From Pseudomonas frederiksbergensis (lineage in GTDB: Bacteria > Pseudomonadota > Gammaproteobacteria > Pseudomonadales > Pseudomonadaceae): DNA of 64,000 nucleotides. Numbering within the stretch: position 1 is the first letter of the stretch; every line of letters begins with the position of its first letter. The DNA lies in contig NZ_JQGJ02000020.1 in assembly GCF_000802155.2 (NCBI RefSeq), positions 36,218 to 100,217 on the forward strand. The letters run 5' to 3'. The notes below the pieces were generated by a model that was given only the letters and a program-made list of their open reading frames with translations, was not told where the DNA came from and did no database searches. Positions 17,581-26,663 of this stretch are shown here, piece after piece. The translations under genes were made by a program, and so were the position numbers.

Positions 17581-17660
17581 TTTGCTCGCGATGGCGGTGG
17601 GTCGGTTGCATTGATACTGAACCTGCCATTGCTTTCGCGAGCCTGCTCGCGAAGACGGCT
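17581..17660. repeat. REPIN-like inverted REP pair
   Basis: A partial arm TTTGCTCGCGATGGCGG and a fuller arm TTCGCGAGCCTGCTCGCGAA face each other across about 37 bases, between the convergent codA and DapF-like genes. Confidence 0.7.
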
Positions 17661-17689
17661 TCGGCCGCGCTGCAAAATGTCCAGGAACC

Positions 17690-18682
17690 CTACGACACAA
17701 GCCGCGCCGCACCAAACAACCTGACCCGCATCAGCTCACCCGCCTCTTCTTCCAGCAGGATCGGCGCGGTGCCGCCCGGCATCACGACCCTGACCACCCC
17801 GGCCTTCACCCAACCCACCCGCCACGCAGCACTCGCCACGGCGCTGGCGCTGGTGCCCGACGATGCGGTAGGGCCTTCGCCGCGTTCGAACACCCGCGCA
17901 ACGATTTGCCCTTCGCCGTCGCGCCACGCCCATTGCAGATTCACCCCCGCCGTACAAGGAATCCCCGACCCACCGGGCGCCGCAAAGGCAATATCGGTCA
18001 AGGGCTGCGACAACACCTCGGCACGCATCTGCGAAAGACCCGGCAATGCCTCCAACGCATCGACCAACGTCACGCAATGAGGATTGCCAATGCGCACGAA
18101 CTGGCTAAAGCCCCACGCCGTGTCCAACACATGGAGCGCGGGCACACGGCTCACGTCGCACTGATTGAACACCACGCTTTCGATGCCTTGAGCAGCCACG
18201 GCCCGGGGGCCGAACAGCGGCGCGCCCAAGTCCAGCCAGAAGCCTTGGCCTCCTTCGAACTCAGCAGCGTGAACCGAGGTTTGCAACGGTGAGGGACCTT
18301 CGGGTTTGTCGTGATGGACCTGTAGCAAGCAACCCTCATCGCCAGGCAGCAAACCTTGCTCCTGCAAGGCCAGGGAAAAAATCGTCAAGCCATTGCCGCT
18401 ACGCTCGGCCAGCGTCCCGTCGGTATTGACGATCAACAGATCGAACGGCGGCCCGTCCTGGAACGGGCCAATCAGCAGGCCATCGCTGCGATGAGCCTTG
18501 GCATGGGGCGGCGCTTCGCCCGGCGCCCATGCGCAAAATGCTTGCACGGCGGCAGCGCTCCAGGTCTGGCGCGTTTGCGCGGCCTGGGCGGCAGATACCG
18601 GCAGGTCGATTCCCTGGGCACGGATTTGCCGTGGCGAAACAACGCCATAGATATTGCCGCGTGCATCGTAGAACTGTGCCAT
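17690..18682 (-). CDS. Diaminopimelate epimerase-like protein with both catalytic cysteines replaced by serine
   Basis: 330-residue member of the DapF fold. The two half-site motifs are recognisable, NTDGTLAERSGNG (family: ...CGNG) and RGEGPTASSGTSASA (family: ...CGTG), but each catalytic cysteine position holds serine. GNPHCV and FERGEGPT also fit DapF. The start MAQFYDARGN at 18682 is chosen by family fit; the frame runs on upstream to 18922 without similarity. With no cysteine pair, ordinary two-base epimerisation of LL-DAP is unlikely; another isomerase or binding role is possible. It is not linked to lysine genes here. Confidence 0.75.
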   Translation of the reverse strand: MAQFYDARGNIYGVVSPRQIRAQGIDLPVSAAQAAQTRQTWSAAAVQAFCAWAPGEAPPHAKAHRSDGLLIGPFQDGPPFDLLIVNTDGTLAERSGNGLTIFSLALQEQGLLPGDEGCLLQVHHDKPEGPSPLQTSVHAAEFEGGQGFWLDLGAPLFGPRAVAAQGIESVVFNQCDVSRVPALHVLDTAWGFSQFVRIGNPHCVTLVDALEALPGLSQMRAEVLSQPLTDIAFAAPGGSGIPCTAGVNLQWAWRDGEGQIVARVFERGEGPTASSGTSASAVASAAWRVGWVKAGVVRVVMPGGTAPILLEEEAGELMRVRLFGAARLVS

Positions 18683-18863
18683 TGACCAAACCCGGATCGA
18701 CCAGCAAGAACCGCTACTGTAGGCCGGCGAAGGCTGCGGGGGCAAAGCTTGCCGGCCACCCGGACATTCGCGTCGGCACCTTGGGGTCGCAGCGAGGTCA
18801 GTGGATATGCAAGCATAGGCCCCTGCCCGCTTCACCGCACCGCACGAAAGCCAAGGACGATTC

Positions 18864-20015
18864 ATGACCGCTATTACCCCGCCACCTACCTTTGCTCCAG
18901 GCCGCCTGGAACAGATGTCCACCCGTATCGCCTACCTCATCGCCGGCATCGGCATTGCCGCCTGGGCACCGCTGGTGCCCTACGCCAAGGTGCGAGCGAA
19001 CCTGGACGAAGGCACCCTGGGGTTGCTGTTGCTGTGCCTTGGCGTCGGGTCGATCCTGGCGATGCCGATTTCCGGCGCCCTGGCGACACGGTTCGGCTGC
19101 CGCCGGGTGCTCAGTGGCGGCACGCTTTTGGTCTGCCTGGCGTTGCCGTTGTTGGCGACGATGAGTTCCTTGCCGTGGCTGGTGACGGCGTTGTTCCTGT
19201 TTGGCGCCGGGCTCGGCACCGTGGACTCGACCGTGAACCTGCAAGCGGTCATCGTCGAGCGCGCCAGCGGCAAGACCATGATGTCGGGCTTCCACGGCAT
19301 GTTCAGCCTCGGCGGGATCATTGGCGCGGCCGGCGTAAGCGCCCTGCTCGGCCTAGGGCTTTCGCCGCTGGCGGCGACGCTGGTGGTCAACGCCGTGCTG
19401 TTGGTGGCGCTGCTCAAGGCGGCGCCGCATTTGCTGCCCTACGGCAGTGAAAGCTCGGGACCGGCGTTTGCCATTCCCCACGGCGTGGTGCTGTTTATCG
19501 GCATCCTGTGCTTCATCGTATTCCTGGCCGAAGGCGCGGTGCTGGACTGGAGCGCGGTGTTCCTGACCACCGAGCGCGCGGTGGACACGGCCTACGCCGG
19601 GCTGGGTTACGCCGCGTTTGCCCTGACCATGACGGTTGGCCGTTTGATGGGGGATTCGGTGGTGCATCGGCTGGGGGCCAAGCGCGTGATCATCTACGGC
19701 GGGTCGATCGCGGCTGCAGGATTCCTGATGGCGACCGTCGCACCCATGTGGCAAGCGGCGCTGCTGGGCTACGCGTTGGTCGGCGCCGGGTGTTCGAACA
19801 TCGTACCGGTGCTGTACACGGCCGTTGGCAAACAGACGCTGATGCCCGAAGCCATCGCCGTGCCGGCCATTACCACCATCGGTTATGCCGGCATCCTCGC
19901 GGGGCCGGCATTAATCGGGTTTGTTGCCCATGGCAGTAGCCTGGGCATCGCGTTTGGCTTGATTGCGCTGTCGTTGGTGGCGGTGGCGGCCAGTGGGAAG
20001 GTGTTGAAAGTCTGA
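18864..20015 (+). CDS. MFS transporter (YbjJ/sugar-type)
   Basis: 383-residue major facilitator protein with twelve predicted helices, starting MTAITPPPTF after CCAAGGACG. Visible helices include IAYLIAGIGIAAWAPLVPYA, TLGLLLLCLGVGSILAMPIS and LFGAGLGTVDSTVNLQAVIV; GFHGMFSLGGIIGAAG and the DWSAVFL segment resemble the YbjJ branch. The substrate is unknown. It is divergent from the DapF-like gene across 181 bp. Confidence 0.85.
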   Translation: MTAITPPPTFAPGRLEQMSTRIAYLIAGIGIAAWAPLVPYAKVRANLDEGTLGLLLLCLGVGSILAMPISGALATRFGCRRVLSGGTLLVCLALPLLATMSSLPWLVTALFLFGAGLGTVDSTVNLQAVIVERASGKTMMSGFHGMFSLGGIIGAAGVSALLGLGLSPLAATLVVNAVLLVALLKAAPHLLPYGSESSGPAFAIPHGVVLFIGILCFIVFLAEGAVLDWSAVFLTTERAVDTAYAGLGYAAFALTMTVGRLMGDSVVHRLGAKRVIIYGGSIAAAGFLMATVAPMWQAALLGYALVGAGCSNIVPVLYTAVGKQTLMPEAIAVPAITTIGYAGILAGPALIGFVAHGSSLGIAFGLIALSLVAVAASGKVLKV

Positions 20016-20048
20016 GGTCTCACACCATTTTCCATGGCAAGGAGTTTT

Positions 20049-20080
20049 CTGTGGCGAGGGGACTTATCCCCTCGCCACAG
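20049..20080. repeat. REP-like palindrome (GTGGCGAGGGG family)
   Basis: Arms CTGTGGCGAGGGGA and TCCCCTCGCCACAG around CTTA, between the convergent MFS and fecA genes. Confidence 0.85.
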
Positions 20081-20106
20081 GGGTACGGGTCAACCCTGGT
20101 TGTTCA

Positions 20107-22545
20107 TCAAAACCCCACGCTCGCCTGCACGAAGAACGTCCGCGGCGCGCCGACGTAGATACCTGAGTTGTTGTCGCTGGAACGGGTGTAGTACTGGTGG
20201 TCGAACAGGTTCTTGACCCCGGCGCCGACTTTCAGGTTCGACAGTTGCTCGCCAAAGTCGTAGCCGGCCCTTACGTTCCAGAGCATGTAGCCGGGCATAT
20301 CGCCGTACTGGCCATCGGCGCTGCCGTCGGTGATGTAGTTATCCGTGAAGCTGCCATCGGGATTGACGCTATTGCCCGGCGAACGCTGCTTGGACTGGGC
20401 GAAACCGTCAAGATTGTAGGTCCAGCGATCGACCTCGTAGCGCAGGCCCACGTTGACCACCTGACGGGAATAGAACGGAAGGTCACGGCCCTTGAAGCTT
20501 GGGATATCCCCTTCATAAGTCGCGCGGGTGTAGGTGAAACCTGCATTGGCGGTCAGGCCTTCGAGGCGCGGATCGAGCGCGGCCATGTCGTAGTGCGCCG
20601 AGGCCTCCAGCCCCTGGTGCTTGGTCGCGCCCATGTTGGTCCAGCCGACATCGTTGCTGATGTACTGCAACTCGTCGTCGAAGTCGATGTAGAACAGCGT
20701 CACTTCGCCGCCCCACACGTCATCGTTGTAGCGCGTACCGATCTCGTAGGTCTTGGCCTTTTCCGGGCTCAGGCCATTGGCGGTGTTGTTGCCAGAGCCG
20801 CCCTGGCCCAGTTGGAAATATTGCAGGCTGCCGAACGAGGTCTCGTAGTTGGCGAACAGCTTCCAGGCGTCGGACAGGTGATACATCACACTCAGGGCTG
20901 GCAGCGGTTCGTTGCTGTCGATGCTACGACGCTTTTCCTGCACGGGACGGCCGGCGGTGTCGAGTACCGGGCGGTCGTGCCATTGTGTGCTGATGCTTTC
21001 GAAGCGAATGCCTGGGGTGATGGTCCATTTGCCCACATCGATCTTGTCATCGATGTACACCGCGTGGGCTTCGGTGCCACCGGTCCGGTCCTGGTAAACG
21101 TGACCGTCGGAACCCGGACGCACCACCGGTTCGTTATTGCGCAGTGCCAGGCGGCTGGCCTCTTCGTGCATGCCTTCCTTGAGGTATCGATAACCGACGC
21201 TGGCTTCCTGGGTGGTGGATCCCAGGTCGAACACGTGGGATACCCGAGGCTCGATGCCAAAGGTGTAATAGGTGCGCGGATAGGACACGAGGTTGCGCTG
21301 GTCCCGGGACGCGATGGTGCTGCCACGGTAGCTGTCGGAGTAATAGGTCAGCACTTCCGCTTGGGTGCGATCGCTGATTTCACGGATCCACTTGAACGAC
21401 ACATCCTTGCGCCGACCACTGAAATTGTCCCAGTCGCGGTCGGACTGGTACGGGTCCGCGTCGTACTGGGCCTGGGTCAAGCCGCCAGGCATGTCGGCCT
21501 TGGCGTCGTAGTAATGGAAATTCAGCGAAAAGTCATCGACCTCGGTCGGAGCCCAATGGGTCTTGAGAATGACGTCGTCGATGTCGTTGTCGTTATTGCT
21601 TTTGCGATAACCGTTGCCGTTGACGCCGGAGTACAACAGCGCCACGCCCAGGCCGTTGTCAGCGGTGCCGCCGAGGAACGCCGTGTCGATGTGCTTCCAG
21701 CCGCCGCGTTGGGAAGTCTCCAGGGTGCTGCCGATTTCCCCGGTGGCTTGTTCCGGAATGGCGCGGGTGACGAAGTTGATCACCCCGCCGACGTTCTGCG
21801 GCCCGTAGCGCACCGACCCGGCACCGCGCACGACGTCGATGCTGTCCAGGTTGCCCGAGGAAATCGGCGCCATGGACAATTGCGGTTGGCCGTACGGCGC
21901 AAATGCCGCGGGTACGCCGTCGATCAATACCGTGGAGCGTGGCGACAGGCGCGAGGTGAGGCCGCGCACCCCGACGTTCAGCGAAATGTCGCTGCCGCCC
22001 GTGCCGTTGGCGTCCTGCACTTGCACACCGGGCACGCGACGCAGCACATCGCCGACGTTCATGGCGCCCTGCTCGACCATCGCTTCGCGGCGGATCACGG
22101 TCCGTGCGCCGGCGTGGTTCTGCACCACTTCGGCATTGGCATCGCCGAGCCAGTCACCGACCACCTGGATGTCGGTGGTGCCCAGTTCCAGCGGGCCGCC
22201 GGCGGACGCCGATGGGGCCGGCAGGACGGTTACCGAGTCGTCATCGATCTGGTATTGCAGACCGCTGCCCTGCAGCAACTGACCCAGGGCCGCCTCCGGG
22301 GACAAGTGGCCTTCCACCGCCGGGGCTTGCTTGCCGGCGACCAGGTCCGCGCTGAAGAACACCTGCAGTGAGGTCTGCTGGCCAAGCTGGCTCAGCGCCT
22401 GGCCCAACGGTTGCGCCTGGATATGAATGGCCGTGGCGACCTGGTCGGCGAAGGCCTGGGGCAACCCGGCGCTGACAGCCAGGGTCAGGGCCAGCGGCAG
22501 CCAGCGTGGGGAAAGGCATCTGTTGTTTTTGGCGGGAGTTTTCAC
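20107..22545 (-). CDS. fecA: TonB-dependent ferric dicitrate receptor FecA with signalling domain
   Basis: Outer-membrane receptor, about 812 residues. A signal peptide (LALTLAVSAGLPQAFA) leads to an N-terminal STN signalling domain (about 45-120, AIHIQAQPLGQALSQLGQQT). The plug begins with VVGDWLGDANAEVVQNHAGA and continues to RTVIRREAM, closely matching E. coli FecA, then RSTVLIDGVPAAFAPYGQPQ and GAGSVRYGPQNVGGVINFVT. The beta-barrel ends in aromatic ASVGF. The GTG at 22545 follows ACAAGG; a TTG at 22572 is the alternative. The STN domain signals to FecR, encoded just upstream. Confidence 0.9.
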   Translation of the reverse strand: MKTPAKNNRCLSPRWLPLALTLAVSAGLPQAFADQVATAIHIQAQPLGQALSQLGQQTSLQVFFSADLVAGKQAPAVEGHLSPEAALGQLLQGSGLQYQIDDDSVTVLPAPSASAGGPLELGTTDIQVVGDWLGDANAEVVQNHAGARTVIRREAMVEQGAMNVGDVLRRVPGVQVQDANGTGGSDISLNVGVRGLTSRLSPRSTVLIDGVPAAFAPYGQPQLSMAPISSGNLDSIDVVRGAGSVRYGPQNVGGVINFVTRAIPEQATGEIGSTLETSQRGGWKHIDTAFLGGTADNGLGVALLYSGVNGNGYRKSNNDNDIDDVILKTHWAPTEVDDFSLNFHYYDAKADMPGGLTQAQYDADPYQSDRDWDNFSGRRKDVSFKWIREISDRTQAEVLTYYSDSYRGSTIASRDQRNLVSYPRTYYTFGIEPRVSHVFDLGSTTQEASVGYRYLKEGMHEEASRLALRNNEPVVRPGSDGHVYQDRTGGTEAHAVYIDDKIDVGKWTITPGIRFESISTQWHDRPVLDTAGRPVQEKRRSIDSNEPLPALSVMYHLSDAWKLFANYETSFGSLQYFQLGQGGSGNNTANGLSPEKAKTYEIGTRYNDDVWGGEVTLFYIDFDDELQYISNDVGWTNMGATKHQGLEASAHYDMAALDPRLEGLTANAGFTYTRATYEGDIPSFKGRDLPFYSRQVVNVGLRYEVDRWTYNLDGFAQSKQRSPGNSVNPDGSFTDNYITDGSADGQYGDMPGYMLWNVRAGYDFGEQLSNLKVGAGVKNLFDHQYYTRSSDNNSGIYVGAPRTFFVQASVGF

Positions 22546-22643
22546 GTCGAACCTTGTCCTGTCGAATCGCAAGAATACGCGTCTGTTAATGCAAACCAGT
22601 TGCAGTTGGACAAGAAGACGAAGAACTCGAAAAAAACCTGAAT

Positions 22644-23657
22644 CTATTTCGAAATTATTTCCTGACTGCCGTCGTCCAGGGTGCGCACGGCCACCGGCAG
22701 GATATTCGGCAGCGCCTTGAGCAACGCCTCGGGATTGTCCGAGCGGAACACGCTGGTGAGGCGCAAGTTGCCCACCGCGGCATTGGCGACCCGCAGCGGT
22801 TTGTCGCGATAACGGGACACTTGCTCAGCGACGTCGCTCAACGGCGCGTTATTGAACACCAGCTTGCCGTTGCGCCAGGCAGTGAGCTCATCGGCATTGA
22901 TCGCGTAGGGCGCGGCGACCTTGCCCTGGGCATCGATCCGCGTACCGAGGCCAGCGGTGAGGTTGATGGGGAAGTCGCGTCCTTGGACCTTGACGCTGCC
23001 CTCCTCCACCGCCACCCGCGTACTGTCGGCATCGCGGCGCACATCGAAGCGCGTCCCGGTCACCGTCACCTGGCCGTTGCCCGCATCGACGGTGAACGGA
23101 CGACCGGCATCATGCTCGACCCGGAACAACGCTTCGCCCTCGACCAGCTCCACCCGGCGTTTGCGATGCTCGAAAACGACGCGCACATGGCTTCGGCTAT
23201 TGAGGTCGACCAGCGAGCCGTCCGGCAGGGCCACGTGCCGGCGTTCACCGAGGACCGTGGCGAATTCGCCGCGGTAGTCACTCGAAGCGCCCAAGCCACT
23301 GAACAGTCCCAGCCCGACAGCCACCGCCAGCAACCCCGCGGCCACTGCGTAACGCAGCAGCGGTCGGCGTTTCGCACGCTCGGCGGGTCGCTCGCACAAT
23401 GCTTGCAGGCGCTCCCTGGGCAACAGATCCGTTGCGCTCCAGATGCCTTGCAGCAATTGGATCTCGTCGCGATGGTTGGCGTGCTCGTCCAGCCAGGCCT
23501 CGAAACGCTGGCGCTCCTCGACGCTCATGACCGGGTTTTGCAAACGCACGAACCATTGCGCCGCCTCGTCGCGAACCCTGCTCTGCCCGCACGGGCATTC
23601 ACGGCTATCCATCATGGAAGGGTCCTGTGGCTCAGGTGGAAGAGGACGACGGGTCAT
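22644..23657 (-). CDS. fecR: FecR-family anti-sigma regulator
   Basis: 337-residue inner-membrane signal transducer. The cytoplasmic N-terminus (about 1-95) has the DUF4880-like EAAQWFVRLQNPVMSVEERQ and RFEAWLDEHANHRDE. One membrane helix follows (LLRYAVAAGLLAVAVGLGLF), then the periplasmic FecR domain (RGEFATVLGERRHVALPDGS, FTVDAGNGQVTVTGTRFDVR) and a C-terminal part that contacts the receptor STN domain. Its ATG overlaps the sigma gene stop (ATGA). Confidence 0.93.
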   Translation of the reverse strand: MTRRPLPPEPQDPSMMDSRECPCGQSRVRDEAAQWFVRLQNPVMSVEERQRFEAWLDEHANHRDEIQLLQGIWSATDLLPRERLQALCERPAERAKRRPLLRYAVAAGLLAVAVGLGLFSGLGASSDYRGEFATVLGERRHVALPDGSLVDLNSRSHVRVVFEHRKRRVELVEGEALFRVEHDAGRPFTVDAGNGQVTVTGTRFDVRRDADSTRVAVEEGSVKVQGRDFPINLTAGLGTRIDAQGKVAAPYAINADELTAWRNGKLVFNNAPLSDVAEQVSRYRDKPLRVANAAVGNLRLTSVFRSDNPEALLKALPNILPVAVRTLDDGSQEIISK

Positions 23658-24154
23658 TGATCTGGCCCGTCCAGGCGATCACGCAGATGGCGCAGGGTGC
23701 GGATCATATACTTTTCCACCATGTTTTTTGACAACCCCAGGCGTTCGGCGATTTCCGCCTGGGTCAGCCCCTCGATCTTCTGCCAGACGAACACCGTGCG
23801 GCAATTGGCGGGCAATTCGGCAAGCGCCCGCTCGATGGAGTCCGCCAGTTGGATCGCGTGCATGTAGTGCTCCGGGTCGCCCGCAAGCGATTGACAGGTG
23901 TCGAACGCCACTTCCTCCAAGGCGCCTCGTCGATCTTCCCGCCGATAACCGTCCACTGCAATATTGCGCGCCGTCTGGTGCAGGTAGGCCCGTGGCTGCT
24001 CTACTTGCGCCGAATCGGATTCGAGCACCCGCACGAAGGTATCGTGGGCCAGGTCCTCGGCCTGCTGGCGATTGCGCAGGCGACGGGTCCAGGTGCCGAT
24101 CAACTCTTCGTAATGCTCGAGAAAGCCGGGTCTGCGGGGCAGCTTGGGGATCAT
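23654..24154 (-). CDS. fecI: ECF sigma factor FecI
   Basis: 166-residue extracytoplasmic-function sigma factor. Region 2 (about 15-80) includes RNRQQAEDLAHDTFVRVLES and QPRAYLHQTARNIAVDGYRR; region 4 (about 105-160) has LPANCRTVFVWQKIEGLTQA and EIAERLGLSKNMVEKYMIRT. The ATG at 24154 is chosen by family length; earlier codons up to 24289 look foreign to the family. With fecR and fecA it forms the usual surface-signalling triple: ferric citrate binding at FecA releases FecI through FecR. Confidence 0.92.
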   Translation of the reverse strand: MIPKLPRRPGFLEHYEELIGTWTRRLRNRQQAEDLAHDTFVRVLESDSAQVEQPRAYLHQTARNIAVDGYRREDRRGALEEVAFDTCQSLAGDPEHYMHAIQLADSIERALAELPANCRTVFVWQKIEGLTQAEIAERLGLSKNMVEKYMIRTLRHLRDRLDGPDQ

Positions 24155-24190
24155 CGCGGCGCGCTGTGGAGACGGGGCGTGAATAGTAAT

Positions 24191-24210
24191 GCTTCCTATT
24201 AATAGGAAGC
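24191..24210. promoter_or_regulatory. 20-bp perfect palindrome upstream of fecI, possible operator
   Basis: GCTTCCTATTAATAGGAAGC is a perfect two-fold palindrome 37 bp ahead of the fecI start. On the minus strand ATTAATAGGAAGCATTACT matches the 19-bp Fur consensus at about 11 positions, so it may overlap a Fur site, but a different repressor would fit the symmetry better. Confidence 0.5.
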
Positions 24211-24245
24211 AAACGTCGCCCGACCGGCTGGTACGAAATAAAAGT

Positions 24246-24269
24246 GTGGGAGCGAATTCGCTCCCACAG
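24246..24269. repeat. REP-like palindrome, possible terminator
   Basis: Perfect palindrome TGTGGGAGCGAA-TTCGCTCCCACA, 7 bases beyond the end of the baeRF3-like gene. Confidence 0.8.
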
Positions 24270-24276
24270 GGGACGG

Positions 24277-25452
24277 TCAGAAGCGGCACACCGCCGCCGC
24301 CCCGGTGTCGGTTGGCATGACATGCTCAGGCGGCACCACGACGACTTCGCCGCCTTGGCGTGTCACTGCCAGGATCAGTTCGTCCAGCACATCCGGCGCC
24401 TGTTCATCGCCGGACTCGTCGATGATCAACCGGCCTTTTTCCGGGTCTAGCTGGCCAGGCACCTGCCGTTCCGCCTCCACCAGCAACATCGCGACGCGGC
24501 CTTCCCAGGCGGCCTTGGCGATCTCGGCCAGTTTGTCCAGCGCACGCCCTTGCCCGACCGCGACGCCATAGCGGTTCAGGCTGTCGACCACCTGATCGGC
24601 GTGGCTGTGGGCCATGAGCTTGGCGCATTGGAGGCGCAACTCTTCGACACTCAGCCTCGAAGGATCGCCCTCGATACCCTGCGCCAGCAGGTGCTGGTTA
24701 TGACAGACGGCACGGAACACCGCCTGATTCTCCGGCAGCGCCACCAAAATCATCGGCAGGCCTGAAGGTTGCGAATGGTATTGCAGGATGGCTTTGTCCA
24801 CGGCACGGAAAAACCGCTCGCGATCCAGGTTGATTTCGTCCTGCTTACCGCCGCCAGCCGACTCGTGCATCATCGCATCGCCCCGTTCGCCGCTGCGGCT
24901 GAAACCATTGGGGAAGCCCTGTTGGTCACCCGGCGTCAGCTCATCGCCCAAGGCCTCGTTCTGGTTGCGCGGGACCTGCTCGGCCAGCTCGATTTTCTCC
25001 AACTGCTCCGAGGAGCCTTCATAAAGCCAGACTTCATTGCGCGTCAGGCACAACGCTTGATAACGCTCGGTGGACTGGACCAGGCGCAACAACGGCTTGA
25101 GATAAGGATGGCTGTTGGCGAACGCACATTCCGGCAAGCGCTGGCTCACCGAGATGACTTTGAAATAGTCGCGGGCACCGAACACCGCGATGCCGTCGCG
25201 ATTGGAATTCCAGATTCCCTGGTCCTCCACCAGTGCCAGGAACGGCGCGAGCAACGGCGCACAATCCATGCCTGGGTGCTGTTGTTCCAGTTGGGTCTGC
25301 AGGTCGCGCACCAGGTTTTTATAGCGGATCGGGTCCTGGCTGCGCTCGGGGAATGTCCGGTGGGTGGGCATGTACAACGAAAGGCTCGGCTGTTCGTCGA
25401 ACGCCAGGAGTTCGGCCAGCACCTGCCGGCTGAAGGGTTGATGAGCGGTCAT
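24277..25452 (-). CDS. baeRF3-like (bacterial archaeo-eukaryotic release factor family) protein
   Basis: 391-residue soluble protein. The N-terminal half (SLYMPTHRTFPERSQDPIRY, KNLVRDL, NRDGIAVFG) and the C-terminal eRF1/pelota-like segment (KAAWEGRVAMLLVEAERQVP, DVLDELILAVTRQGGEVVVV) fit the bacterial release-factor-related baeRF group. Members are proposed to act on ribosomes, but their function is unproven. GGAG precedes the ATG. The gene lies 11 bp after an HPF/RaiA-family gene, consistent with a stalled- or hibernating-ribosome role. Confidence 0.7.
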   Translation of the reverse strand: MTAHQPFSRQVLAELLAFDEQPSLSLYMPTHRTFPERSQDPIRYKNLVRDLQTQLEQQHPGMDCAPLLAPFLALVEDQGIWNSNRDGIAVFGARDYFKVISVSQRLPECAFANSHPYLKPLLRLVQSTERYQALCLTRNEVWLYEGSSEQLEKIELAEQVPRNQNEALGDELTPGDQQGFPNGFSRSGERGDAMMHESAGGGKQDEINLDRERFFRAVDKAILQYHSQPSGLPMILVALPENQAVFRAVCHNQHLLAQGIEGDPSRLSVEELRLQCAKLMAHSHADQVVDSLNRYGVAVGQGRALDKLAEIAKAAWEGRVAMLLVEAERQVPGQLDPEKGRLIIDESGDEQAPDVLDELILAVTRQGGEVVVVPPEHVMPTDTGAAAVCRF

Positions 25453-25463
25453 GATCGTCTCCT

Positions 25464-25886
25464 TTATTCTTTGCCACGAGCCTCTTGGTTTTCGAGGAAG
25501 TCCTCCTCCAGCATGGCGTCCACCATTTGCGACGGCGCCTCATCGACCGGCGCGGTCACGCGGCCCATCGATTCGACGGCGGGGTTGAGCTTGCCGATCT
25601 GATGATCGAGAGCGTGCAGCATTTTCTCGGCAGCGCCCTCCACCGCCAGCTCCAGGCTCGGGGCCTTGTGGCTGACAGACATTGACGAAAGGCCCTGCAA
25701 ACGTGCCTCGATCTGGCAGCGCTTGTCGGCGTCACCGCCCTTCTGGGCATTTTCATCGCTGACGTGAATTTCGACGCGAGACAGGTGGTCTTCGAAACGC
25801 TGCAACGCGTCCACCACCGTACTGCCGACCCATTCCTGCAGACGAGCACTGCCTTCGATATGGTTGCTGTTGACTTGAACTTGCAT
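25464..25886 (-). CDS. HPF/RaiA-family ribosome-associated protein
   Basis: 140-residue protein of the S30AE fold: MQVQVNSNHIEGSARLQEWV, then VEIHVSDENAQKGGDADKRC and the conserved QIEARL, followed by an acidic C-terminal tail of about 40 residues. Such proteins bind the 30S decoding region and silence ribosomes. AAAGGAG precedes the ATG. It is separate from the rpoN-linked hpf usual in Pseudomonas and is co-transcribed with the baeRF3-like gene. Confidence 0.8.
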   Translation of the reverse strand: MQVQVNSNHIEGSARLQEWVGSTVVDALQRFEDHLSRVEIHVSDENAQKGGDADKRCQIEARLQGLSSMSVSHKAPSLELAVEGAAEKMLHALDHQIGKLNPAVESMGRVTAPVDEAPSQMVDAMLEEDFLENQEARGKE

Positions 25887-26000
25887 GATCGACTCCTTTG
25901 CAAAAGACGGCTGGCGCCGCCTGTTGTAGGTAGAAGAAGATCAAACGGGCGAAGTTCCCGGCGCGGGATGACCGGAGCCTGGACGGCTGGTAATGACTGC

Positions 26001-26085
26001 TGTGGGAGCCTGCTCGCGAATGCGGTGCAACAGTTCGTGCATCATCGACTGTAACGCCACTTTCGCGAGCAGGCTTGCTCCCATA
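26001..26085. repeat. REPIN (inverted REP pair)
   Basis: Arms TGTGGGAGCCTGCTCGCGAA (26001-26020) and TTCGCGAGCAGGCTTGCTCC (from 26062) face each other across about 41 bases. Confidence 0.85.
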
Positions 26086-26102
26086 CGGTGTTGCCTGATC
26101 TC

Positions 26103-26543
26103 TCAAGCCTCCGGCATTTTCCGGAAGCCCACCGCCAAGCGATTCCAACCGTTGATGGCATTGATCGCCACGGTCAGGTCGACCATTTCCTTGGGCGTGA
26201 AGTGCTCGTTCAGCAACTCGTAATCGGCGTCGGGCGCATGGGTCTCGCTCAGGCGCGTCAGGGCTTCGGTCCAGGCCAGCGCGGCGCGCTCACGGCCGGT
26301 AAAAAAAGGCGTCTCGCGCCAGGCGGTCACGGCGTAAAGGCGTCGCTCGGTCTCGCCGTCCTTGCGCGCGTCTGCGGTGTGCATGTCGATGCAGAACGCA
26401 CAGCCATTGATTTGCGAAGCACGCAACTTGACCAGCTCGATCAGGGATTTTTCCAGGCCCAGTTTCGAGACCGCGTTCTCCAGGCCCAGCATGGCTTTGT
26501 AGGCGTCAGGGGAAGCGGCATAAAAATCGATACGCGGTTGCAT
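26103..26543 (-). CDS. Carboxymuconolactone decarboxylase/AhpD-like protein
   Basis: 146-residue alkylhydroperoxidase-like protein. The redox motif is GCAFCIDMHTADARKDG (CxxC followed by His), preceded by SLIELVKLRASQING; the C-terminal half carries TPKEMVDLTVAINAINGWNR. Proteins of this type reduce peroxides or act as unknown oxidoreductases; no partner reductase is adjacent. AGGAG precedes the ATG at 26543. It stands alone. Confidence 0.88.
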   Translation of the reverse strand: MQPRIDFYAASPDAYKAMLGLENAVSKLGLEKSLIELVKLRASQINGCAFCIDMHTADARKDGETERRLYAVTAWRETPFFTGRERAALAWTEALTRLSETHAPDADYELLNEHFTPKEMVDLTVAINAINGWNRLAVGFRKMPEA

Positions 26544-26663
26544 GATGAACTCCTGAACAATGGGTGTGGCGCTACGTTAGCCCTGCGCTGGCGCCGGGCA
26601 AATAGCCAATTGTTGGGAAGTTCGGGTGGCCAATGGAAGGCCGGGGCCTGCGGCGGAAAAGCC

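Noticed and set aside
20197..22371. 724-codon open frame opposite fecA
   Set aside because: It mirrors the FecA codons; FecA motifs are exact on the minus strand and the plus frame has no recognisable domain.
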